DNA of 15,857 bases from Lachnospiraceae bacterium UBA1066 (GTDB lineage Bacteria; Bacillota; Clostridia; Lachnospirales; Lachnospiraceae): the NCBI GenBank assembly GCA_002316215.1, contig DCDB01000132.1, forward strand, positions 1 through 15,857, given 5' to 3'. Both the position numbers and the translations under genes were made by a program. Shown here in pieces: positions 9,701 through 14,427 of this stretch (its first letter is position 1; each line of letters starts with the position of its first letter). Under the pieces are notes generated by a model. The model was given only the letters and a program-made list of their open reading frames with translations. It did no database searches and was not told the DNA's origin.

Positions 9701-11419
9701 TATGCCGGAGATTATGCGGAAATCTATGTTGTAGCCAGAGCGGATTCGGGACAGACCAAGTATCTGGATTCCGCGGACGGTATCCGTTATACGATGACCG
9801 TTCTGAACCGTCTTGCTCAGCCGAAGGCTGCATTTAAATGGAATATTGATGCCTGGAATTCGACGGATGCTACGAAGCGTATTTCATCCGAATCTGATTT
9901 TACTGCTGAGGGCAGCCGTCTGCTCGCTAATATTACATCGGGTACCAAACTGGACGGCTCCTATCTGGTCGGAGGTCTTTTATATGATACTGAAGCAGAT
10001 GCACAAAATGCAATAACGGATATAACAAAGGACAGCAGCGGCAATGCGCTGGCTTCCACCGATCAGACGTACTCAAGAATTGTCATGGCAAATATTGCTG
10101 CTTTGGCGAATAACTCGACGCTCGTCGATAAAACGCAGGCTGTCACGAACATTTTCAGCTTCGGTTTCGGAGATACGAAGAAGATTGCCGATGATGACGG
10201 ATCGCAAGTGAGCCCATATGAATATTCGCTGGGAATCAATAACTTCTCGGAAGGCACAAATGAGTGGTCCATGAAGTATGCAGGAAAATATATGGTTCCG
10301 TTTACACGTGCGACGGACAACACGGACATCAGCTCGATTGACGCGTGGAACCTTACACCTCTGGCACTGCCGATGGTGAAATTTGACGCGCCGGTGATTA
10401 ATGTTTCGCAGACAAACGAGACAGTTACCGGACACTCCTACAAGCTGGCCAACTATCAGTATCCGGATCAGGTGCTTTCGTCGAATATGGCACTCGATAC
10501 CTACAGCTGGAGCCGGGGCGATACCTATGCGGATTCTTATCAGACCGTCATGACGGCCACGCAGAATGAACTGCAAAGCGACTTCACGGTTGCTGCGAAA
10601 AACGTCACATGGCCGCTCAGCATTTCAGCTGATACAGATAATAATTATCTGGACGTCACGCTGGGTGACAGAGATACAAGCGGCAGCTATATTACGGATA
10701 CTAACGGAAAATACAGCTTTAAGACAGCCGATACGATTTTGGCTGAATCCGTGAAAGTTGAAACAGCTATTGCGTCCGCAAAAGTTACAGCGACAAAGAC
10801 AGATACAGACGGTTCTGTTTATACTGTTTATCAGTGTACAGACGGAACAACCTATTATACGGTAAAGACCGAAACGAAGACTACGGATTATGCGACCGAG
10901 ACCTATATGACTTATTATGACGGACAAAACACAGCGACCCCGATAAATCCGGCAGATGTGAGCGGCTTAACGTTTGAATATATGAAGATGGTAAGCGCGC
11001 CGCTTACGGGCTCCTCCGATCCGGTCTACACGGCATATTATGACAGAACAGACAAAAACAGCCCGTGCCTTGTCCGTTCTGCAATTACCTCAAATGCAGC
11101 GTCGCTCCTGATTCCGGGTTCGGAAAACTGTATTGCAGGCCAGACGATTTTCGGCGGCAGCTATTATACGCATTACCTGTTTACAAGGAGGCTTGAAGTA
11201 ACTTATAAACAGGACGGCACGAACTATGATTATTCCGTCATTGCCCCGAGTACAAGCAATTCATTTAACTTTAATATAGTCGGAGACGACGGGACTACTT
11301 ATACGGCTTCAGTTGAAAACTATACGCCTTATGCGGCAGATGCAGATTATTATACCTGCGCCGCATCGGGCAGCACACAGTTTGTGACGTCGGATGCAAC
11401 TAATGTAAAGGTCAGCTGA
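791..11419 (+). CDS. Giant GLUG-repeat pseudopilin, putative pilus-tip adhesin (3542 aa)
   Basis: Predicted surface protein of roughly 370 kDa anchored or assembled through a pilin N-terminus. Seen in order: a basic leader; the class III prepilin site KNRG/FTLVE with cleavage after Gly25 and Glu at +5; the hydrophobic helix FTLVELIVVLTIMAILL; an N-terminal globular region (about 60-430); a GLUG-type entry cap with the pattern L..FSNIRF, FTLKKDINW and L.G...IDGAGKTYKNL (about 437-513); about 40 repeats of the form VGGIxGxNxGxxxNC (about 577-2202); and from about 2380 several Fn3-like beta modules opening with Pro-rich strands (near 2381, 2515, 2779, 2900, 3008, 3191). No LPXTG, transmembrane anchor or catalytic motif was found. 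ATG 791 has AAAGGG 4 bases upstream; the in-frame ATG at 818 lacks a ribosome site. Ordinary pseudopilins are 120-500 residues, so the size is exceptional. The leader class resembles GspH/FimU. Adhesion is inferred from architecture; substrate unknown. Confidence 0.95.
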   Translation: MNRLQIIKNMQGGKEKKNRAFKNRGFTLVELIVVLTIMAILLGLGGWALLGWTTHAQYIKDEESARTIYLAAQSALSAKDGNALLDEEMALIKKEAATYNPQITQETKASYGLPTNTDDELTDHSFVYLKVNRGDYSDDTKRNESELFSLIKPYITDTSILNGSIVIEFDITSQNVYSVFYSGWASDFEYNTAGTGSGRGTYYINSNARAVSVREPEVVGYYATDQVNVATLSAVKLRMTGCVLNNEETLNLQFGSNSKFQELDTQYTLSFYEDKGDNAKSTESNETLLFTAELTYQDILNNLTPYSTDKLKIAWVPLTLKKAGSSTDTETQYFLITFDGTNYDLVLDAQMSSQMMAVISLNPSGSSSTSMSITKLSKTGTTPKNIYVRASVAANSRVPASREYIYGKSVTTSTENDMFSTPSSISSYTPVKSEISLNRHFSNIRFYQNGTAEAPLTFTLKKDINWSSSELYDDTAGSVKPYEVAASSAEFPTITSLDGSCTIDGAGKTYKNLVLGYHSSVDYTGAAVGTNYSVYGNKAVNLAVIGINKGTVTSLAFDNARLVTDTALADNAIKPVSLKTCGILCGVDAGNVKLVKFNSNCSVTASVSYNETTTAKNASGIGMMCGVLKLTSDTESTLTTDRIITNGTVNGTVSLPSGTSVDFTIDTITGKGTNDAYKYIGIGGVCGFLYVDKPAASVSYTRKIGAVSSKLTAATSETSSWFSKTGTKSIVNYANVTGTMFTGGIVGNAYTNIGSGASAADANTPQIINCYNEGMILAAGNPDLSTENANNYEKDQAKFNTLTGFFIGGICGYNYQSSISSCSDTTSKAKAAAYTGNDAKNNLKKDSIGFFVGGITGFSEAGYIYNCNTTSGGYVLGYDYVGGIAGSLKGSQTGISQIAAGTSAVTNACYVIGHSFVGGIIGINNAGSTISDCINKGIAAGDGIDIGGIAGKNRGTVGSLAVINNCSGSFNDYGNTQFNLIKTTWGLLGSNVGGLVGYNEYGSVTYKYESGTLAASNSVSSVAVGYNNVGGVIGFNGAHGSVSLNFASGASSSGYISGKVFGAGDCVGGFIGLNLSPSVFTGDAFNVSTAAVDGRYCVGGTIGANLVEGASKDVSMTLRYVNSVSKITGTSLVGGLIGYNEMVTKIVSAAGSDTALTDSDALGNTSWYTKFLVKDNSGLFSSASNVTADATNIFIIGDSASTTSTVFNNAGVSAVTLGGGLLGMNSPDSGMIIINSTNSGSLTELSPSGAAKINIGTLIGNSSVTDQTALLGGIVSYNTQRCVIDNCINTGTMDVKTGGFGGIVGLNNGYILNCTLSANLGRSTLNYIGGIAAINYNKDTAAGSQTVGKYSYTAGTISACTTGKYTITGLDNVGGIAGYNYTENAAYGSAVIMGCSMNSNVSGDKNVGGLTGDNSGKLTLSGTVGSDTSSLTISGKNNVGGIAGKNEGSGVINCSAEIKATGSGLSVKASGDNAGGIVGYMTAGNITGTADGSIKSYATVNAGGNYAGGIVGNMAAGGTISYTENYGSVQASAGYAGGITAYNAASGTKVSTISNSVDYGNVTSTTGYAAGIASENEGIIDSCSVVSAGGNNITTLFSSASAAGVISSINKGTVSNCISGIASSTSYVLISDSIGTMIGGFVGQNNGIVYGGQVNSGLSYKTNMSSIMLGGAVGNNSANGLIGNDGVHTSVDLDFNSFTGVQYLGGISGQNLGTVKNCSYSGLINEGTAAIGNSYGGITGINGDGSTAAVITNCYVSGITMTVNGTCALDPSQSAQDKLDSTSFTGGIAGKNSRSSKIQNCYIFGSGNTITAKQGMIGGITGANAGTLVYCGYSDSMKIVDSVYTALSTNTNDSKNALTKLLGGSTYSSLKGSDTSYDLKVEMTDSGYGYLGGVTGFNSTNGSVIECATGKWYIHGYNIVQNAVIGGVVGQNESEKTVQYNVNCAYVKRYIWVSGYEENSASRNNRGTDKYYVGGVIGEQQNRTSGGWVIDSCVNYGAVEDENSHNSGGIIARWRNNGGTVSNCFNYGVLYTNMQAASQGTVGGIIGFINEMTNGQDVNILSCQNHGIVNQPIYYSTTAANNYCANDCAGILAEVNTQGVTETVKINLSDCVNGSDATVFAFSMADGIVSWLGGTGGSIDNIILNINRCRNYSTNLISFQNSNSSNGGYGRTGGIFGTRADYSDAATAVGYTSITNCFSVYYNSNTSNGSNPIAWAQEGVGEGAFKYCYNNYYLDSYSFNSSNCVGSLPEAKASNTVTIKTGGNPAEANHSSKINAQRLYAGTDSSQTSNSVTKFFAALPNNSTTMSTLKAGSAWVDTSANALKSNKDSSTVGYTYLWFGDGYYTSGGLYQGKNSGLDYTDVIDEAIQAYYSKYLDNANFSAPTNVAVTKSEGNFMVTWDDAVNSNKVQYYDLDALVYQVPKNAVFTYNYTTNTASYVPAAGGNSVSVSVYKDINSYVYQKNGTFSMDSAWETDGFDYYFVVRVKAQGSNDTVNANSAWGYASAPVKGQKVLPTPDLELVRIKSTWYLRLLNVSDYSGISGWSVSAHILNKSTVYTLNSDNIQVKFTDGLISNVPLRASASPSSADADHMTSLLFSSNIYVPQDYYPASGSLTVSSSAFSGTTVNDLSYSVTLKYTSSVGYPQTFRVEIYGKDNNTSQSVTLAYKDVSLAKGVSTAVTIESLPSDLLTNYSNIKVAIWHASTGLGPVYQYYEVTKDEMDAACGTSDPRTLGYEVCLDGLDSDGNAVYSYYYSNPIYYSNQKTNSYSAGNHYYSPSTSVALLAAPVLQDSLTGDTGSGNLTYDFIWDSGVKNSDTYNYTVELYGLTLSDPSDPSSSVISKTLLTTGYSSPGNTFNMNADSWTYDAVQLSVTRVGGNETTSSGITYHNIGQTSTGIYLISERLPQIQQPTLTLKSTDGLMYDISWVGDTENAACTGYDVYIDYTKESTVEKVLLGSTSSKDVTELDNIDFDDYAGDYAEIYVVARADSGQTKYLDSADGIRYTMTVLNRLAQPKAAFKWNIDAWNSTDATKRISSESDFTAEGSRLLANITSGTKLDGSYLVGGLLYDTEADAQNAITDITKDSSGNALASTDQTYSRIVMANIAALANNSTLVDKTQAVTNIFSFGFGDTKKIADDDGSQVSPYEYSLGINNFSEGTNEWSMKYAGKYMVPFTRATDNTDISSIDAWNLTPLALPMVKFDAPVINVSQTNETVTGHSYKLANYQYPDQVLSSNMALDTYSWSRGDTYADSYQTVMTATQNELQSDFTVAAKNVTWPLSISADTDNNYLDVTLGDRDTSGSYITDTNGKYSFKTADTILAESVKVETAIASAKVTATKTDTDGSVYTVYQCTDGTTYYTVKTETKTTDYATETYMTYYDGQNTATPINPADVSGLTFEYMKMVSAPLTGSSDPVYTAYYDRTDKNSPCLVRSAITSNAASLLIPGSENCIAGQTIFGGSYYTHYLFTRRLEVTYKQDGTNYDYSVIAPSTSNSFNFNIVGDDGTTYTASVENYTPYAADADYYTCAASGSTQFVTSDATNVKVS
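2519..7395 (+). repeat. GLUG-type repeat array inside the giant pseudopilin
   Basis: About 40 imperfect protein repeats counted by eye, of the form [hydrophobic]-GG-[IVL]-x-G-x-N, 10-15 residues, then [VI]-x-[ND]-C. Examples are VGGIAGKNEGSGVINC and LGGISGQNLGTVKNC. The pattern matches the GLUG family, which is predicted to form a beta-solenoid. Some units are similar at DNA level: 3627-3648 and 5106-5127 differ at one base in 22; 5208-5241 and 5307-5340 share 29 of 34 bases at a 99-base (33-codon) offset. Confidence 0.88.
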
Positions 11420-11514
11420 ATTTCGGGATTCAACCTGAATATGCAAATAACCAGTCTTCAGCAGGATGTCTGAATCTTTAAGGATACTGAAAAGAGAATT
11501 GAGGAAAACGTAAG

Positions 11515-12297
11515 ATGAAGAAGCCGGGGAGGATACTGTATTGGTTTTATAAAAACAGATACAGTTGTTTGATAGCTGCAAAGAAAAAAGGAGAGGCCAT
11601 GATCGCCGTACTGTGCATCATGGCTGTTATCCTTGCCCTCTGCCTGTCCCTCCTCCTCGGTTCTTACCAGATGTTTGCATCGGTAAATGACAGCACACAG
11701 GACGAAAAATATTACCAGCAGGCACTTTCGTTCAGCGAGGCACTGCAGAAAAAAATACTTGATAAGACTACCTATGACAGCGGGAAAAGTACAGCCGAAA
11801 ATTTTATTATTGGTTTCATGAGCGATAATACGAATTATAAAGTAACACAAGGCGTCCCGATCATGCTGACTTTTAATGCCACCTCAAGTGACAGTAATTA
11901 CGGCAATGTGAGATTGATGCTGACAAAAGAGGATATCGGTCTTTCGACCGCAGATACGCAAAGCAATAATGGCTGGACAGAATCAATAGAGTATTATCTG
12001 GTGGTCAATGTCCAGATTCTTGATAGTAGCGGAAAAGAACGGGCAGATGTATCGACAAAATATGATTTTACTTATAGTAATAGCTCTTATACATATACTT
12101 GTAATGATCAAGACGTTACAGTCAGTTCGGTTAAAGACAATGATAATTTACTTTCAATCAACGGGATTGAAGTCAAGATTTCTACATTAAAGAAAAACTT
12201 CGGAAAATATACAGAGGCTGACGGGACGGTAATTCAGATAACCAGGTCGCCGGGTCTAAAACAGGTATATAAGTTTACAAGTATGGGTACTATTTAA
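11515..12297 (+). CDS. Pilin-like protein of the GspK/PilX type (260 aa)
   Basis: Probable minor pseudopilin with an unusually long 26-residue leader. KKKG (23-26) is followed by EAMIAVLCIMAVILALCLSL, a hydrophobic helix expected in the membrane before assembly. If cleavage is after Gly26, position +5 is Ala, not Glu. Loss of Glu5 is a known feature of GspK and is also seen in PilX, the subunit at the very tip, so I favour that class. The rest (about 50-260) is a soluble domain with no motif I recognise and few cysteines. The ATG at 11515 has GAGG at 11501-11504 (10-base spacing). A better-looking AAAGGAGAGG precedes an in-frame ATG at 11599, but starting there would remove the whole leader, so 11515 is preferred. 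It sits 95 bases after the giant gene and in the same direction, probably in the same operon. Confidence 0.85.
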   Translation: MKKPGRILYWFYKNRYSCLIAAKKKGEAMIAVLCIMAVILALCLSLLLGSYQMFASVNDSTQDEKYYQQALSFSEALQKKILDKTTYDSGKSTAENFIIGFMSDNTNYKVTQGVPIMLTFNATSSDSNYGNVRLMLTKEDIGLSTADTQSNNGWTESIEYYLVVNVQILDSSGKERADVSTKYDFTYSNSSYTYTCNDQDVTVSSVKDNDNLLSINGIEVKISTLKKNFGKYTEADGTVIQITRSPGLKQVYKFTSMGTI

Positions 12298-12340
12298 GAG
12301 TCCTGCTTAAGGTTACTGTTTTATAATCCGGATTTTCCGA

Positions 12341-12373
12341 GAGAATTCCAGACCGACGTCATCCGGAGTTCTC
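12341..12373 (+). promoter_or_regulatory. Inverted repeat between the GspK-like and GspI-like genes
   Basis: GAGAATTCC (12341-12349) pairs with GGAGTTCTC (12365-12373), 9 pairs including one G-U, with a 15-base loop. An alternative 6-base pairing CCGGAT (12328-12333) with ATCCGG (12361-12366) overlaps it. No T-run follows, so it is not a standard terminator. It may be an mRNA processing or stability element within the operon. The rest of the 164-base gap 12298-12461 shows no gene. Confidence 0.35.
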
Positions 12374-12461
12374 AAGTTCCGAAGTGATTTATACAGAAGA
12401 GATTTTGCTGAGTACAAATGCAGATGATTAGTCGGGTTTATATGAAAGAGGAACTGAGAAA

Positions 12462-12845
12462 ATGGACTTTAAAGACACAGGAAGAAAATTAAAAAATGGT
12501 AAAAAAGGCGCAGGGATGGTCGAAGTCCTGGTTTCATTTGTTATTCTGCTTCTTTGCCTTGCAATGATTACTACCTGTATGGGGCTTGCGACGGGACTCA
12601 TATTTAAAGCCAAGAGAATGGATCAGAATAATGCCGCTCTGGAACAGGGAATTGCTGAAAAGGAATCGGTAGTTGCCGGTACTGACAGCAGCATATACGA
12701 CGGTCTGACCAGTTCCGGGAGCATTAACTACAACTTTGAAAATGTTTTTTCGTTTTCGGTTAATAAAGCTCAGATGCCGGTTACAGTAACGGATAGCTCA
12801 GGAAATGCCAGCACAACCAATATTAATGTTTTTTCCGGAAGCTGA
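12462..12845 (+). CDS. Prepilin-like protein of the GspI/PilV type (127 aa)
   Basis: Small minor pseudopilin. The leader KNGKKG (11-16) is followed by AGMVEVLVSFVILLLCLAM; cleavage after Gly16 puts Glu21 at +5, as prepilin peptidase and pilus packing need. The EVLVSFVIL segment closely resembles the GspI/PilV class (EVLVALAI-type). The mature part is short, about 110 residues, with a small beta-rich domain (about 65-127), near the lower end for the family. Ala replaces the usual Phe or Met at +1, which the peptidase generally tolerates. The ATG at 12462 is preceded by GAGGA (12448-12452) at 9 bases. The next gene starts 20 bases after its stop, indicating co-transcription. Known role of the family: part of the trimeric tip complex with the GspJ- and GspK-like subunits. 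Confidence 0.88.
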   Translation: MDFKDTGRKLKNGKKGAGMVEVLVSFVILLLCLAMITTCMGLATGLIFKAKRMDQNNAALEQGIAEKESVVAGTDSSIYDGLTSSGSINYNFENVFSFSVNKAQMPVTVTDSSGNASTTNINVFSGS

Positions 12846-12868
12846 GGAAGGAAAATGGAGCAGTGATG
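12844..12868 (+). promoter_or_regulatory. Double ribosome site with a three-codon mini-ORF deciding the GspJ-like start
   Basis: GAGGAAGGA (12844-12852) precedes ATG GAG CAG TGA (12855-12866), a three-codon ORF. Its TGA overlaps the ATG at 12866 (TGATG). TGGAG (12856-12860) lies 5 bases before ATG 12866, a workable ribosome site, but only 2 bases before the GTG at 12863. I therefore place the start at 12866; translational coupling through the mini-ORF is possible. Confidence 0.4.
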
Positions 12869-14296
12869 CGAAAACCCGTGATGAAAAAAATAAAAAGCAA
12901 AAAAGGCTATACTCTGGTAGAGCTTGTAGTTTGCTTTGCCCTTTTGGGCATTTTTTTCGTAGCTGCAGGAACGGCGCTTACAAGCTCGACTAAGATTTAT
13001 TTTGACACCAGGAAAACAGAGGCGAGTTTTACGGTTGCTGACGGCGTGCTGTCTGAAATCCAGGATGATCTGCGGACAATGCAGGGAACTACGGACAATA
13101 CAGATGGTTATATTAAGCTAAGGTATACCGATGAAAGCGGGAAGAGGGCAACCAGAAGCCTGAACGGGAATGCTGAGATATCAGGTGACGGTATTGAATT
13201 TGTCGCCTCAAGCGATGATGAAAGTGCCTATGCTGAACAGATTGATTCCTTAGGTTTTACAGGGTATCTAATTAAAAACCATATAGTAACAAATCCAAAT
13301 GCATGCGCACTTCCCGTACATTATCTTACGGTTCGTTATTATGCAAAGGACTCTAAGGAAACAGACACTGCTTCATCTTTTTACGGAAAGTATGTTGATG
13401 TGGTTGCATCCGGATCTGCTATCGAAAAAGATAAAACTGCTGTTCAGGGTGAGACACTTGTTTCAGCACTAAACAACGGAGGTATTGAAGCAATTGTTGC
13501 CCGTGACGCAGAACAGCGGCTGGACAAGAACTTTTATCAGGGATTTAATGTTTCAGTGAGGTTTTCTGTTGATCCGGTTACAAAAACGGATAGCAGCGGA
13601 AAGACCGTTTATTATATTCCTTATGTAAAAGCAGAGGTTACAGTTAAATACGGTACTTCTGATCGATATACGAAAACGAAATATATTGCGATGCAGAATC
13701 CGGTTATCTATAATCAGGATAAAACAATGTATTCTGATGTTGCAGGGACATCTGCGGGATCAACATCTGCAGAATCGACAAACACGAACTCTACAGATAC
13801 ATCTTCAACAAGTTCGACGTCGTCGAATTCTACTGATTCTGTATCTGGAATAACATACACCTATTATGAGGATACAAAGATAAAAGTATCTTCTGGTGAT
13901 TTAAGAACAACATTAATTGATTCATCGACTATTGATGCAAGCGGAAACAAAACAGACAATTTTACATTAGGAACTGTTTTTTCTGGTTCAGATGGCAAAA
14001 TTTATGCCATAACAAAAGATACATATCCTGATTGGAATGTACAAAATAATGATTTGCCTACTTTAAATGGCTATTGGTTAATTACACAACTGACAGGTAA
14101 TATTTATAAAGACTCTGTAATTAATGATATCAAAAGTATCAATGGAATTTCTTATGTAAATCACATGCTTAACAGAGGGGATATTTTTAGTGAGAACGGC
14201 ATTTATTATGTGTTTTTTTCCGGGAGTTCTGCTTGGGCACAACTTCCATCGGCAGCTCCCACTGAGTGGATAAAACTGACTCAGGATGAAATTTAA
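12866..14296 (+). CDS. Prepilin-like protein of the GspJ/PilW type with putative carbohydrate-binding tail (476 aa)
   Basis: Minor pseudopilin with an extended C-terminus. The leader KSKKG (10-14) is followed by YTLVELVVCFALLGIFFVAA; cleavage after Gly14 gives Glu19 at +5. Helix and length resemble GspJ/PilW. Residues about 45-290 form the pilin-like globular part. A Ser/Thr/Asn-rich linker follows (about 292-325). The tail (about 326-476) appears to hold two short modules: LGTVFSGSDGKIYAI ending in NGYWLI (about 367-402) and NRGDIFSENGIYYVF ending in PTEWIKL (about 435-473). The G-x-[VI]-[FV]-x-x-x-G-x-x-Y...P...W layout resembles CBM5/12 chitin- or cellulose-binding modules; this is my reading, not a search result. 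Base composition falls in the tail (16 of 60 G+C at 13861-13920 against 29 of 60 at 13141-13200), suggesting the tail was acquired. Starts at GTG 12863 or ATG 12881 are less likely. Confidence 0.88.
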   Translation: MRKPVMKKIKSKKGYTLVELVVCFALLGIFFVAAGTALTSSTKIYFDTRKTEASFTVADGVLSEIQDDLRTMQGTTDNTDGYIKLRYTDESGKRATRSLNGNAEISGDGIEFVASSDDESAYAEQIDSLGFTGYLIKNHIVTNPNACALPVHYLTVRYYAKDSKETDTASSFYGKYVDVVASGSAIEKDKTAVQGETLVSALNNGGIEAIVARDAEQRLDKNFYQGFNVSVRFSVDPVTKTDSSGKTVYYIPYVKAEVTVKYGTSDRYTKTKYIAMQNPVIYNQDKTMYSDVAGTSAGSTSAESTNTNSTDTSSTSSTSSNSTDSVSGITYTYYEDTKIKVSSGDLRTTLIDSSTIDASGNKTDNFTLGTVFSGSDGKIYAITKDTYPDWNVQNNDLPTLNGYWLITQLTGNIYKDSVINDIKSINGISYVNHMLNRGDIFSENGIYYVFFSGSSAWAQLPSAAPTEWIKLTQDEI

Positions 14297-14304
14297 AATT
14301 TTTT

Positions 14305-14342
14305 TCGGATTCTTATTGTTTCGCCTTTTTCCGATTTTTATT
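14305..14342 (+). terminator. Weak candidate terminator after the pseudopilin operon
   Basis: TCGGA (14305-14309) can pair with TCCGA (14330-14334), followed by a T-rich run to 14342. The stem is only 5 pairs with a 20-base loop, so this is a weak call, supported mainly by its position right after the last pilin gene. Confidence 0.25.
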
Positions 14343-14343
14343 C

Positions 14344-14396
14344 TGGTATAGTTTTTTAATTCGCCAGTACCGTATTTTATGAATTTATGGTATTAT
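14344..14396 (+). promoter_or_regulatory. Candidate promoter region for the sensor gene
   Basis: Two extended -10 type sequences are present: TGG-TATAGT (14344-14352) and TGG-TATTAT (14388-14396). Neither has a convincing -35. A hairpin TACCGTA/TATGGTA (14368-14374 with 14386-14392, one G-U pair, 11-base loop) overlaps the second box and could be an operator or a chance repeat. Confidence 0.35.
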
Positions 14397-14427
14397 AAAG
14401 GTAATCTTATTTTGTACGGACTGAACG

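Noticed and set aside
10073..10576. 167-codon open frame on the - strand inside the giant gene
   Set aside because: It is a mirror of the coding strand's codon pattern, has no recognisable motifs, and lies wholly within a well-supported gene.
11300..11419. Sortase (LPXTG) anchor at the C-terminus of the giant protein
   Set aside because: No LPXTG-like motif, hydrophobic helix or basic tail is present at the C-terminus.
12442..12492. Short + strand frame MKEELRKW starting just before the GspI-like gene
   Set aside because: It has no ribosome site, is 16 codons long and runs out of frame into the supported gene; the AAAGAGGAA within it is the ribosome site of that gene.
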